A DNA stretch of 64,000 nt from Thalassospiraceae bacterium LMO-JJ14 (GTDB lineage Bacteria > Pseudomonadota > Alphaproteobacteria > Rhodospirillales > Casp-alpha2), in NCBI GenBank assembly GCA_021555105.2, contig CP134604.1, positions 1,116,001 to 1,180,000 on the forward strand, given 5' to 3'. Shown here piece by piece: positions 36,021 through 44,577 of the stretch (position 1 is its first letter; every line of letters starts with the position of its first letter). The translations under genes and the position numbers were made by a program. The notes under the pieces were generated by a model. The model did not search any database. It saw only the letters and a list, made by a program, of their open reading frames with translations, and was not told where the DNA came from.

Positions 36021-36042
36021 GAATAACTCCGGAGGAAACACC

Positions 36043-36501
36043 GTGTCGGAAATTGACCGCTCATTGATCGGATCGGAATCGGCCCCTTATGTGGTCGAAG
36101 TCGAGAAAGGTGCCATACGTAAATTTGCGGACGCCATTGGCGACGCTTCTGCGTTTTATCGTGATGAGGCTGCTGCGAAAGAAAACGGATATCCCGGGAT
36201 CATTGCCCCGCCGACATTTCCGGTTTCATTCTATCCGCCGGAAGAGCCGGCGTGGACGCGTGATCTCGACCGCAAACGCATCCTGGCCGGTGAGCAGGGC
36301 TTCAGGTATTCCCGCCCGATCGTCGCCGGCGACGTGCTGACCTGCAGGATCGTTTTCAAATCCGTTGAGGAAAAACAGGGCAAGTCCGGCCGCATGGAAA
36401 TCCTCTATCAGGAAGTCATCGGCGAGGACGGTGACGGCAATCACGTCTTCACGAACTGGAAGTCCACCGTCTACCGGGAATCCCCCAACGAGCTTAAGTA
36501 A
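36043..36501 (+). CDS. MaoC/FAS1-like dehydratase subunit (N-terminal type)
   Basis: A hot-dog-fold protein of 152 residues of the N-terminal MaoC (FAS1-like dehydratase) group. The motif GDASAFYRDEAAAKENGYPGIIAPPTFPVSF replaces the catalytic GDxNxxH, with the His position occupied by Tyr. It is therefore probably a non-catalytic partner that binds the CoA substrate. Such subunits work as heterodimers with a catalytic MaoC. The only candidate in view is at 58211. Translation begins at GTG (36043) after a near-perfect GGAGGAAAC, 22 bases behind the dehydrogenase, and ends 11 bases before the rhodanese gene. Confidence 0.82.
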   Translation: MSEIDRSLIGSESAPYVVEVEKGAIRKFADAIGDASAFYRDEAAAKENGYPGIIAPPTFPVSFYPPEEPAWTRDLDRKRILAGEQGFRYSRPIVAGDVLTCRIVFKSVEEKQGKSGRMEILYQEVIGEDGDGNHVFTNWKSTVYRESPNELK

Positions 36502-36512
36502 GGACGCGCGTC

Positions 36513-38126
36513 ATGGATTTTACTTCGGTCCAGGATCTACATTCGGCTTGCAATGCAGAAGACGGCATCTGGCCACACCGCAGCTGGGCGCTATTTGATG
36601 TGCGTGAGCTTGGCGAAGCGCAGAAGGGGCATATTCCCGGCGCGACGTTCCTGCCGCGTCGCATGATCGAACTCAGGCTGGAGGAACTCCTGCCTGCGCC
36701 GAAAACCCGCATCGTCGTTTATGACGATGGCGGCGATGACAGTCGTGCGACGCGTGCGGCGCAAACCATGTCGGATTTCGGATACGTGAATGTCAGTGTG
36801 CTGGAAGGCGGCTTGCGCTCCTGGCAGGCGGCAGGCCATGAAGTGGCAACCGGTTGGAACGTGCCGTGCAAGGACTTTGGCGAGCGATTGCTGGTTTCGA
36901 GCAAGGTTCCCTATATCACGTCGGATGATCTGGCTGCCCGGATCGATGCCGGCGAGAACATCGGTGTGTTCGATGTCCGCACACCGCAGGAATACACGGA
37001 AGGGTCCTTGCCGGTCAGCACATCCGCGCCATCGTTCGACTGGAGTCTGCATGTCGATGACTGGGCCAGGAACTATGACGGCATCGTCATTCATTGCGCG
37101 GGGCGGACGCGCTCGATCTTCGGTACGGAAACAGGGCGTCTGCTCGGGATGAAGAATCTGTGGGCGCTGGAAAACGGCACCATGGGATGGCGTCTTTCGG
37201 ACCGCGAGCTGGCCGCCGGGCAGAACCGCACACTGCCGCCACCGAGCATGGACAGCATCGCCGGGGTGCGAGACCGGGCGCTGGAACTCGCCAGTGCCGA
37301 GGGGGCGAAAATCCTCACACCGGCCGAACTGAGCCAGCGTGTCGACGCCCGGCTCGAAAAGCCGATTTACATTTTCGATACCCGCGACGTCGCGGCTTTC
37401 AAGAACGGCCACATCTGCAGTTCGATCCTGCTGCCCGGCGGTCAGGCGTGTCAGCGGGCCGACGATTTCGCCGCCGTACCGGACGCGGATATTGTCTTCG
37501 TGGATGATAACGATTCCCGTGCCGGCGTGACGGCGTACTGGTATCGCCGCATGGGCTTCCGCAATGTTTTTGTTTTGCAAGGCGGTGTCGAGGCGTGGCG
37601 TGTGGCAGGCTTGCCGATCGCGACGGGTCGCGGCCGAACGCCGCCGCTGGGTTTATCCGAAGCCGAGACGGCGACGCCGTCATGCAGTCTTGATGAACTG
37701 AACGCGGCTTTGGCGGCAGACGCGGCGTTAGTGGTTGTCGACGTCGGCAAAGGCAGCGATTACAAGGCATGCCATGTCAAAGGCGCGCACTGGATACCGA
37801 GAGGATATCTTGAGGACCGGATCGCCGACACGGCGACGCCGTCGCAGCCGGTCGTTATCACGGCCCGCGATCCTGCGCAGGCGGCGTACGCGGCCGCAGC
37901 CCTGGCCGGCATGGGCTACGGCGATGTCCGGTGGCTGAATGCGCCGGGCAAGACCTGGCAGGGGGCGATTTCAACGGAGGCCGGTTCGGCCGGCGACGAT
38001 GCGCTGATCGATGACGCGCTCGCCATTCCATATAAGAAGACCAAAAAAGAGATGGTCGAATATCTGGAATGGGAAGAAAAGCTGGGCGAGAAGTATAAAG
38101 CTGCCGGCTCGGACGAGAGTGCGTAA
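36513..38126 (+). CDS. Tandem four-domain rhodanese-like protein
   Basis: A protein of 537 residues with four consecutive rhodanese domains, at about 8-115, 132-240, 268-375 and 390-490. The active-site loop in each is DDGGDDSRA (71-79), CAGRTRS (195-201), DDNDSRA (331-337) and ARDPAQA (451-457). Only the second carries the catalytic cysteine (C195), so it has one possible persulfide site and three inactive domains. The tail after about 500 is charged (KKTKKEMVEYLEWEEKLGEKY). Two- to four-domain rhodaneses act as thiosulfate or 3-mercaptopyruvate sulfurtransferases or as sulfur carriers. It is inside an acyl-CoA operon, 11 bases behind MaoC and 5 bases ahead of the hydrolase. Confidence 0.88.
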   Translation: MDFTSVQDLHSACNAEDGIWPHRSWALFDVRELGEAQKGHIPGATFLPRRMIELRLEELLPAPKTRIVVYDDGGDDSRATRAAQTMSDFGYVNVSVLEGGLRSWQAAGHEVATGWNVPCKDFGERLLVSSKVPYITSDDLAARIDAGENIGVFDVRTPQEYTEGSLPVSTSAPSFDWSLHVDDWARNYDGIVIHCAGRTRSIFGTETGRLLGMKNLWALENGTMGWRLSDRELAAGQNRTLPPPSMDSIAGVRDRALELASAEGAKILTPAELSQRVDARLEKPIYIFDTRDVAAFKNGHICSSILLPGGQACQRADDFAAVPDADIVFVDDNDSRAGVTAYWYRRMGFRNVFVLQGGVEAWRVAGLPIATGRGRTPPLGLSEAETATPSCSLDELNAALAADAALVVVDVGKGSDYKACHVKGAHWIPRGYLEDRIADTATPSQPVVITARDPAQAAYAAAALAGMGYGDVRWLNAPGKTWQGAISTEAGSAGDDALIDDALAIPYKKTKKEMVEYLEWEEKLGEKYKAAGSDESA

Positions 38127-38131
38127 GCGGC

Positions 38132-38992
38132 ATGGTACCGTCTTCCGGAAATCGGGCCTGGCTTGGAATGGCGGAAGTCGAGCGCCTGGACCGGTCGGCG
38201 AAGAAACATGAAACCCCTTGCGGGGACGGCATCATGGTTTGGCGCGAATGGGGTGCCGGCCCGGCGCTGGTTCTGCTGCATGGCGGTTTCGGCTCGTGGA
38301 AGCACTGGGTCAGCAATATTCCCGCACTGGCGGACACGTTCACCGTTTATGCCGCGGACCTGCCGGGACTGGGCGATTCCAATATGCCGCCGGAACCCAT
38401 CAGCGCGGAAAGTGTCGGCGACATTATCGGGGACGGCATCGATGCACTGATTGGCCCCGATGCCCGTTTCAGCATCGGCGCGTTTTCCCTGGGCGCGGTC
38501 ATCGCGACGCTGATCGTTAAGTCGCGTTACGCGCGTGTCGATCAGGCCGTGTTTATCGGCGCCGGCGGCCTGGGGCCTTATTGGCGCAACGCGGTCGGCG
38601 ATTTACGCCGCCGCAGTTCGTCAATGACCGAGGAAATGCTGCGCGATCTGGTGCGCGAGAACCTGAGCCAGACCATGATCGGCAATCCGGCATTGATCGA
38701 TGAGGATGTAATCACATTGCAATTGGGCCTGCTGAACAGGCGGGAGCGCCTGATCGGGCTGCCCATGTCGGAGTCAGATATTGTCCTGCGCTGCCTGCCG
38801 GTGATCGCTGAAAAGTCGGTTTTCGTCTGGGGGCGTATGGATCCCTATCTGGATCCGGATGTCGGGCAGGGCATTGAACGGTTGCAAAAGGAATTCCCTT
38901 CGCTCGATGCGCGGATCATCGAGGATGCCGGGCACTGGGCCAATTTCGAGCAACCCAAGCGCATAGAGCAACTTTTCCTTGAGCGGCTTTAG
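38132..38992 (+). CDS. Alpha/beta hydrolase (copy 1)
   Basis: An alpha/beta-hydrolase of 286 residues. Nucleophile S119 is in GAFSLGAVIA, the oxyanion motif LLHGGFGSWKHW is at 48-59, the acid is probably in WGRMDPYLD near residue 237, and the His is in AGHWANFEQP near 266. It is clearly paralogous to the hydrolase at 58648-59505 (IHGGFGSWTHW, GGGHWVMYE). Like that one, it follows a MaoC-type gene. MhpC-like C-C hydrolases, esterases and thioesterases all share the fold, so CoA-thioester release or ring-fission product cleavage are possibilities only. An alternative start at 38168 (MAEVERLDR) is possible. It ends the operon from 34866. Confidence 0.85.
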   Translation: MVPSSGNRAWLGMAEVERLDRSAKKHETPCGDGIMVWREWGAGPALVLLHGGFGSWKHWVSNIPALADTFTVYAADLPGLGDSNMPPEPISAESVGDIIGDGIDALIGPDARFSIGAFSLGAVIATLIVKSRYARVDQAVFIGAGGLGPYWRNAVGDLRRRSSSMTEEMLRDLVRENLSQTMIGNPALIDEDVITLQLGLLNRRERLIGLPMSESDIVLRCLPVIAEKSVFVWGRMDPYLDPDVGQGIERLQKEFPSLDARIIEDAGHWANFEQPKRIEQLFLERL

Positions 38993-39005
38993 GGTAACAT
39001 TTTTC

Positions 39006-39011
39006 TATAAT
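39006..39011 (+). promoter_or_regulatory. Perfect TATAAT -10 hexamer upstream of the 39152 operon
   Basis: TATAAT at 39006-39011 lies in TTTTCTATAATTG, close to the form TTTCTATAATCG at 44545 before the ligase operon. I do not see a convincing -35 hexamer at normal spacing. It precedes copy C of the operator-like element by 13 bases. Confidence 0.4.
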
Positions 39012-39015
39012 TGCC

Positions 39016-39038
39016 ACGTTATATTTGATACAATACGT
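39016..39038. promoter_or_regulatory. ATTGATACAAT element, copy C
   Basis: TTTGATACAAT (39024-39034) sits between ACGT (39016-39019) and ACGT (39035-39038), giving a nested palindrome, about 118 bases before the HMG-CoA-synthase-like gene. The flank CGTTATAT also occurs in copy B. The sequence to the start at 39152 includes CGTCACAATTGACT, partly like the CGTCAC palindrome at 54443. Confidence 0.5.
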
Positions 39039-39151
39039 CACAATTGACTTGAAAACAGGGCTCTCAGGGGGGACAATCCTGAAAATGAAAACGGACGGCG
39101 CATGCTTGCGTGCGAGCGTCCTGTTTCAAACATGTGATCTGGAGGAAACGA

Positions 39152-40624
39152 ATGGTAGGTCTGACCGGCTTCGGTGGATATGTACCTCGGTTGAGGTTGT
39201 CGAGGAAAAGCGCCGCGGATGCGAACGGCTGGATACAGCCGGGTGTGAAGCGCTTCGGCAAGGGTGAACGAAGCATCTGCAACTGGGATGAGGACAGCGT
39301 CACGATGGCGGTCGAAGCCGCACGTGATTGCCTGGAGGAAAAGCCGGACCGCGAGATCGCCTCGATCTACATGGGATCGACGACGTTTCCGTTTCAGGAC
39401 CGTCAGAACGCAGGCATCGTCGCCGCGGCCATGAACCTCGATGAAAATCTTTCCACTGTCGATATCGGTGCATCGCAACGCGCCGGCACCTCGGCATTGG
39501 GTGCGGCACTCGACGCGGCCAAGGGTGTGGACAACCAACATATTCTTGTGCTCGCCAGCGATGCCCGGCGGACACGCGCCGGCGCCCAGGACGAAATGAT
39601 TTTCGGCGATGGTGCGGCATCCCTGATGGTGGGCAATACCGGTGTCCTCGCAGAACTGGTTGGGCGCCATTCCGTTGCCATCGATTTCGTCGATCACTAT
39701 CGGGGTGAAAACCGCGCCTACGACTACAACTGGGAAGAACGCTGGATCCGCGATGAAGGCATTCTGAAGATCGTGCCCGATGCAATTAACACCGCCTTGT
39801 CGAAGGCCGGGGTTGCGCCGGATAGCGTGAACACATTGATCGTCCCCTCGGCGATGAAACGGGTGCCTTCGAAAATTGCCAAAATGACCGGAATCGCCGA
39901 AGACGCGCTGATGGAATCCATGGATGGCGTGATCGGTGAAACCGGCTGTGCGCATCCGTTATTGATGCTGTCGCTGGCGCTGGAAAGCGCGGTTGCGGGG
40001 CAGATCATTGTAGCGGCGTCGTTCGGTCAGGGATGTGACGTGCTGATCTTCAAGGTCACGGATGCAATCGCGTCATATAAAAAGAAAGCCGGTGTTTCCG
40101 GTTACATCGCGCGCCGCCGCGAAGAAACCAACTACGGCAAATTCATGGCCTTCAACGACCTGGTCGTACAGGAAAAGGGCATGCGCGCCGAGCTGGATAA
40201 TCAGACCGCGCTTACCCAGCTATATCGCCGCCGCGACATGCTGAACGGTCTTGTCGGCGGTGAGTGCGAGAAATGCGGCACGCGGCAGTTTCCGCGCTCC
40301 AGGGTCTGCGTCAATCCGAACTGCAATGAATGGAATTCGCAAAAGCCGTTCGTATTTTCGAATGTGCCGGCAAAGATCATGACATGGTCGGCAGACCACC
40401 TGACATACTGCCCCGATCCGCCGTTGCATTACGGGATGATCCAATTCGAGGGCGGTGGCCGGTTTCTTGCCAACTTCACCGACGCCGATGTCGGCAAGGT
40501 CGGGGTCGGGCAGGATGTCCGCATGATGTTCCGGATCAAGGATTTTGATAACAACCGCGGGTTCCGGAGATATTTCTGGAAAGCAGCACCCGCTATGGCA
40601 AATGAGGCACAGAACAATGGCTAA
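39152..40624 (+). CDS. HMG-CoA-synthase-like protein fused to DUF35 OB-fold/zinc ribbon
   Basis: A 490-residue protein. Residues 1-340 have the thiolase-like fold in the order seen in archaeal HMG-CoA synthases: MVGLTGFGGYVPRLR, then MGSTTFPFQDRQNAG and the glycine-rich end VAASFGQGCD. The stretch DIGASQRAGTSALG (104-117) aligns with the archaeal LEFACKAGT block, but Gln109 stands where the nucleophilic Cys should be and I see no other candidate. Residues 365-490 form a DUF35 module with zinc-ribbon cysteines C372, C375, C386 and C391, then an OB-fold. In archaea DUF35 bridges acetoacetyl-CoA thiolase and HMG-CoA synthase. Here the fusion precedes an SCP2-like thiolase with an 8-base overlap, so a similar complex is likely. 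The start at 39152 follows GGAGGAAAC. Confidence 0.85.
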   Translation: MVGLTGFGGYVPRLRLSRKSAADANGWIQPGVKRFGKGERSICNWDEDSVTMAVEAARDCLEEKPDREIASIYMGSTTFPFQDRQNAGIVAAAMNLDENLSTVDIGASQRAGTSALGAALDAAKGVDNQHILVLASDARRTRAGAQDEMIFGDGAASLMVGNTGVLAELVGRHSVAIDFVDHYRGENRAYDYNWEERWIRDEGILKIVPDAINTALSKAGVAPDSVNTLIVPSAMKRVPSKIAKMTGIAEDALMESMDGVIGETGCAHPLLMLSLALESAVAGQIIVAASFGQGCDVLIFKVTDAIASYKKKAGVSGYIARRREETNYGKFMAFNDLVVQEKGMRAELDNQTALTQLYRRRDMLNGLVGGECEKCGTRQFPRSRVCVNPNCNEWNSQKPFVFSNVPAKIMTWSADHLTYCPDPPLHYGMIQFEGGGRFLANFTDADVGKVGVGQDVRMMFRIKDFDNNRGFRRYFWKAAPAMANEAQNNG

Positions 40625-41819
40625 TGGAATCAGAGATAAAGTCGCGATCATTGGCATGGGGTGTTCGAAGTTCGGTGAACGCTGGGATTGCGATGCCGAA
40701 GACCTGATGGTTGAAGCGTTCGAGGAATGCATTGAGGACGCGGGGATCGACTTCAAGGAAATCCAGGCCGCCTGGCTGGCCACGGCGATCGAGGAAATCC
40801 ACGTCGGCAAGGGCGGCCTGCCGCTCGCCTTCGCGCTACGCCTGCCGTATATCCCCGTGACGCGGGTCGAGAATTTCTGTGCCAGCGGTTCCGAAGCGCT
40901 GCGCGGCGCGACCTATGCGGTTGCGTCGGGAGCCTGCGATATCGCCCTGGCGCTTGGCGTGGAGAAGCTGAAGGACACCGGCTATGGCGGCTTGCCGCAA
41001 CGCAGCCGGGGATCGCTCAATTCCATGTGGTGGGCCAACTATTCCGCGCCGGGTTCGTTTGCCCAGTTGGCGTCGGCATACCGGGGCAAGCACGGCATTG
41101 ATGCAGCCGAATTGAAGCGCGCCATGGCACACATTTCAATCAAAAGTCACGATAACGGCGCCAAGAATCCGAAGGCTCACCTGCAGCGTCAGATCACCGA
41201 GGAACAAGTGCTGTCCGCACCGATGGTGGCCGAGCCGCTTGGCATTTACGACTGTTGCGGCGTCAGCGACGGTGCCGCCTGCGCCATCGTGACCACGCCG
41301 GAAATCGCCAAGGCGATGGGCAAGAAGGATCTGATCACGGTCAAGGCACTGCAGCTTTCCGTCTCCAATGGGATCGAAGCCGGCCACAATTCATGGGATG
41401 GCAGCTATTTCATGACGGCGCGGATTGCCAGCAAGCGTGCCTATGAAGAAGCCGGGATTCGTAATCCACGTGAAGAGATCAGTCTTGCCGAAGTACATGA
41501 CTGCTTCTCGATTACCGAGTTGGTGACGATGGAAGATCTGTATCTGTCACCCGAAGGCGGCGCGGTGAAAGACGTTCTTGACGGATTTTACGATTCCGAC
41601 GGTGGGCTGCCGTGCCAGATCGACGGCGGCCTCAAGTGTTTCGGCCACCCGATCGGATCGTCCGGGCTGCGCATGATCTATGAATTGTATCTGCAAATGC
41701 AGGGTCGTGCCGGCAAACGGCAGGTCAGCAATCCGACGATGGGCCTGACGCATAATCTGGGCGGCGCGCCGCATCAGAATGTGTGCTCGGTTGCGATTAT
41801 CGGTCAAATGGGCGCGTGA
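40617..41819 (+). CDS. SCP2-type thiolase / acetyl-CoA acetyltransferase-like
   Basis: A thiolase of 400 residues of the SCP2/BbsB branch. The catalytic Cys is C88 in RVENFCASGSEALRGATYAV, the His motif is CFGHPIGSSGLRM near 339, and the ending NLGGAPHQNVCSVAIIG supplies the second Cys. The start ATG (40617) overlaps the stop of the HMG-CoA-synthase-like/DUF35 gene by 8 bases. SCP2-type thiolases often need a DUF35 partner (for example BbsA with BbsB in benzylsuccinate degradation, and the archaeal thiolase complex). It would thiolyse a 3-oxoacyl-CoA, perhaps branched. Note that the second Cys is present here and lost in the biotin-operon thiolase at 11157. Confidence 0.9.
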   Translation: MANGIRDKVAIIGMGCSKFGERWDCDAEDLMVEAFEECIEDAGIDFKEIQAAWLATAIEEIHVGKGGLPLAFALRLPYIPVTRVENFCASGSEALRGATYAVASGACDIALALGVEKLKDTGYGGLPQRSRGSLNSMWWANYSAPGSFAQLASAYRGKHGIDAAELKRAMAHISIKSHDNGAKNPKAHLQRQITEEQVLSAPMVAEPLGIYDCCGVSDGAACAIVTTPEIAKAMGKKDLITVKALQLSVSNGIEAGHNSWDGSYFMTARIASKRAYEEAGIRNPREEISLAEVHDCFSITELVTMEDLYLSPEGGAVKDVLDGFYDSDGGLPCQIDGGLKCFGHPIGSSGLRMIYELYLQMQGRAGKRQVSNPTMGLTHNLGGAPHQNVCSVAIIGQMGA

Positions 41820-41848
41820 CGCCTTCTAGCGGACGAAAGGGATCGAAC

Positions 41849-42763
41849 ATGGGGAAAATGCTTGAGGGCAAGGTAGCGATCGTTACCGGTTCCGGCCGCG
41901 GTATTGGCCGTGGCATTGCCGAGATGATGGCCGAGAATGGTGCCCGGGTCGTTATCAACGACCTTGGCGCGACGGAAGCCGGCGAGGGGCAGGATACGGG
42001 GCCGGCCACTGAGGTCGCCGAGGCGATCAAGTCCAAGGGCGGCGATGCCATCGTCAACGGCGACAGCGTCGCAAGTTGGGATGGCGCGCATGCGATGGTC
42101 GACGCCGCGCTTTCAAAATGGGGGCGCATTGATTGCGTCGTCAATAATGCCGGCATCTTGCGCGACACCATATTTCACAAGATGGAAGAAGCGGATTTCG
42201 ATGCCGTGATCGGCGTGCACCTGAAAGGCGCCTTTAACGTATCGCGCGCCGCCGCACCGCATTTCAGACAACAGGGTAGTGGCGCATATGTGCACATGAC
42301 GTCGAATTCAGGGCTGATCGGCAACTTCGGACAATCGAACTATGCCGCCGCAAAAATGGGGATTGTCGGCCTGTCGAAATCGATCGCCCTGGATATGGCC
42401 AGATTCAATGTCCGCTCGAACTGCATCTCACCGACGGCATGGAGCCGGTTGACGGGTTCCATTCCGCAGGAAACGGAAGATCAGAAGGCGCGCGTGAAGA
42501 AAATCATGGCGATGACGCCTGATAAAATCGCGCCGCTGGCGACATTCTTATGCAGCGATGATGCCGACGCCGTTAACGGTCAGATCTTTGCCGTGCGGAA
42601 CAATGAAATTTTCTTCATATCCCAGAACCGGCCAATTCGCTCAGTGCACAATTCCGAAGGATGGACGCCGGAACGGATCAAGGATCACGCGATGCCGGCC
42701 TTGCAGGCCTCGTTCTATGACCTTGATCGTTCGGCGGATGTCTTCAGTTGGGACCCGATCTGA
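41849..42763 (+). CDS. SDR-family 3-hydroxyacyl-CoA dehydrogenase (MFE-2 type)
   Basis: An SDR of 304 residues with cofactor motif TGSGRGIG (13-20), NNAG (99-102), and the catalytic S152/S154, Y165 and K169 in TSNSGLIGNFGQSNYAAAK. After the Rossmann core it has a C-terminal extension (FAVRNNEIFFISQNRPIRSVHNSEGWTPERIKDH) seen in MFE-2-like dehydrogenases that oxidise (3R)-hydroxyacyl-CoA. This fits between a MaoC-type hydratase and the adjacent thiolase. The start 41849 follows AAAGGGAT by seven bases. It closes the operon 39152-42763 and ends 32 bases before the tail of the convergent MocR gene. Confidence 0.9.
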   Translation: MGKMLEGKVAIVTGSGRGIGRGIAEMMAENGARVVINDLGATEAGEGQDTGPATEVAEAIKSKGGDAIVNGDSVASWDGAHAMVDAALSKWGRIDCVVNNAGILRDTIFHKMEEADFDAVIGVHLKGAFNVSRAAAPHFRQQGSGAYVHMTSNSGLIGNFGQSNYAAAKMGIVGLSKSIALDMARFNVRSNCISPTAWSRLTGSIPQETEDQKARVKKIMAMTPDKIAPLATFLCSDDADAVNGQIFAVRNNEIFFISQNRPIRSVHNSEGWTPERIKDHAMPALQASFYDLDRSADVFSWDPI

Positions 42764-42794
42764 GCCGGAGGCCGTCACGGGCATCCGGAAAAAA

Positions 42795-44180
42795 TCAAAC
42801 GACTGCAAATCTGGGGCTCGGATGTTCTTCGGCGACCTTTCGCATGATGCGAAGGGCGTCCTTCAAGCCTGTCATGTTGGTTTGCGGGTTGAGGGAAATG
42901 CGAACGCCGCGTGGCGTCTCTCCTCCGCCTGCGTTGAAGTTCTCCGACTGTACCACCGACACGCCTGCGCGTTGAACGGCATCCGAAAACTCACTGGACG
43001 TCCAGTGGTCAGGTAAGTTCAGCCACGCGAAGAAAGCTGCCGGATTGTGGCTGACGTTCATTCCCTTGAGCTCTTTCATGAGGAGGTTGTGGCGGATTGC
43101 AAGCTCCTCATTGTTCTGTTTTGCGATCTTGTCGGCGACGCCGTCCATGATCAGGACCGACGCCGTTTCGAAAATAAGCGGCGGATTCGCCAGCGACAGA
43201 GTATGGATGGTGTTGGACAGCGGCTCGACCAGTGCCGTTGGCGCCGCCATGAAGCCGGCGCGAAGAGCCGGGCTGACGCATTTCGACATGCTTGTGATAT
43301 AGATGGTCCGCTCAGGTGCCAGTGCGGCAATCGGCACATCGCGTTCCGTCTCTCCGGCGGCAGCAACATCGTCCTCGATGATGATCAGATCATAGGCTCG
43401 CGCGATTTCGGCAATCTTTTCACGGCGTTTCATGGACATGGTGCAGCCGAGCGGGTTATGCACGGTCGGTTGCACGTAAACGATCCGGCCGTTCGATTTC
43501 TTGTGCGTGGCTTCCAGCGCTTCCGGGAGAATGCCCTCTTTGTCCATCTCCAAGGGTTCCAGCGGAATTTCGCGCAGGGCTGCAATTGATTTCAGGCCGG
43601 AATACGTCAGTCTTTCCGACAGAATCGGCCCGCCAAGGCTGGCAAGCGTCATGATGGCCGTCAGCAATGCCTGCTGCCCACCGTTGCAGACAATTACCCG
43701 TTCGGGCGGGACATTGAGCCCGCTACGGCTGATCCATGCCGCGCCCGCCGTGCGATGCGTGGTGAATCCGGATGCCGGCGGGTAGGCAATCAGAGGCAGC
43801 AACACGGTATGATTGGCGACTTCGGCGAATGAATTCGCGAGCGAGCTCACAATGTCGTCAACGGGGATCCTGAAGCAGGCGAGATCAATCGTGCCTGGCT
43901 TGCGCTCGGGCAGAAAGTTGGCATATGCCCCCTTGTCTTCCAACTTCTTGACGAAAGTACCCCGTCCAACTTCGCCGCTCACAAGTTCACGTCTTTTCAC
44001 CACCATGTAAGCTCGGCCGACAGTGCCGACGGTAACGCCGAGCTTTTCCGCGAGTTCCCGTTGCGGCGGCAATTGTGTGCCAGCCGCCAGCTCCCCGCTG
44101 TTGATCGCTTCGGCGATAGCGCTGGCCAAGGCCAGATATCTTGGTCCGCCTATACCTGAAATATCAGGTGTCCACATCAT
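42795..44180 (-). CDS. MocR-type regulator (GntR winged helix fused to PLP aminotransferase domain)
   Basis: A fusion regulator of 461 residues. Residues 1-75 form a GntR winged helix (LPPQRELAEKLGVTVGTVGRAY near 37-58). The remainder is a fold-type I aminotransferase with the N and D of VHNPLG and IIIEDD, and Schiff-base lysine K300 in TSMSKCVSP. MocR proteins such as PdxR and GabR sense PLP or amine ligands. It lies between two acyl-CoA operons and is a candidate regulator for the repeated ATTGATACAAT element. The start has GAGGAG and two adjacent ATGs (44180 and 44177). A remnant of a similar gene is at 20384-20572. Confidence 0.9.
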   Translation of the reverse strand: MMWTPDISGIGGPRYLALASAIAEAINSGELAAGTQLPPQRELAEKLGVTVGTVGRAYMVVKRRELVSGEVGRGTFVKKLEDKGAYANFLPERKPGTIDLACFRIPVDDIVSSLANSFAEVANHTVLLPLIAYPPASGFTTHRTAGAAWISRSGLNVPPERVIVCNGGQQALLTAIMTLASLGGPILSERLTYSGLKSIAALREIPLEPLEMDKEGILPEALEATHKKSNGRIVYVQPTVHNPLGCTMSMKRREKIAEIARAYDLIIIEDDVAAAGETERDVPIAALAPERTIYITSMSKCVSPALRAGFMAAPTALVEPLSNTIHTLSLANPPLIFETASVLIMDGVADKIAKQNNEELAIRHNLLMKELKGMNVSHNPAAFFAWLNLPDHWTSSEFSDAVQRAGVSVVQSENFNAGGGETPRGVRISLNPQTNMTGLKDALRIMRKVAEEHPSPRFAVV

Positions 44181-44577
44181 TGTGCTCCTCTTGTCCGCAA
44201 ACAAATTTGATATCAATTTTGCAAAATTATACCTTAAAGCATTGTTACATTGATCTCATATTGAAACGATATTATTGTAACCTCTCTGGCGCATTCGCTA
44301 TGTCAGATGCTCAGGCTTTCTCTCGTTCCCGAGGGATTTGGGCAATTATAGCAGATAATTGAAAATGTTACAGCCAAGACCAACACAATATCACTACTCA
44401 AATACGTGTCAGAATCGCATACAGCTCATTTCATTTTCTTCAAAATGGAATGCTTGGGTGAAACAACACAATTTCCCAAGATTGAATAGTGAAACTCAAC
44501 AAGTAAGTCGTTGTGGCACCTGTGTCTATTAAAAGATGTATTTCTATAATCGCTAGGTGCTAAAGCCTGGAGTAAAT
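44181..44577. promoter_or_regulatory. MocR/ligase divergent promoter region
   Basis: These 397 AT-rich bases hold no gene. TTGATATCAA (44207-44216) is a perfect 10-base palindrome 27 bases before the MocR start. Near 44242-44280 the sequence GTTACA...TGTAAC is a long-range inverted repeat with two ATTGA half-sites inside. TATAAT at 44545-44550 is a perfect -10 hexamer 28 bases before the first ligase start, with no clear -35. The TTGATA half-site is shared with the elements at 27324, 27352, 34795 and 39024, compatible with autoregulation. Confidence 0.5.

Noticed and set aside
34944-36041. 365-codon minus-strand frame opposite the acyl-CoA dehydrogenase
   Set aside because: The plus-strand protein has all dehydrogenase motifs and a strong Shine-Dalgarno; the minus frame is a shadow.
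44509-44535. A TGGCAC that might be a sigma54 -24 element before ligase 1
   Set aside because: No TTGC-type -12 element at the right distance, while a TATAAT is present just downstream.
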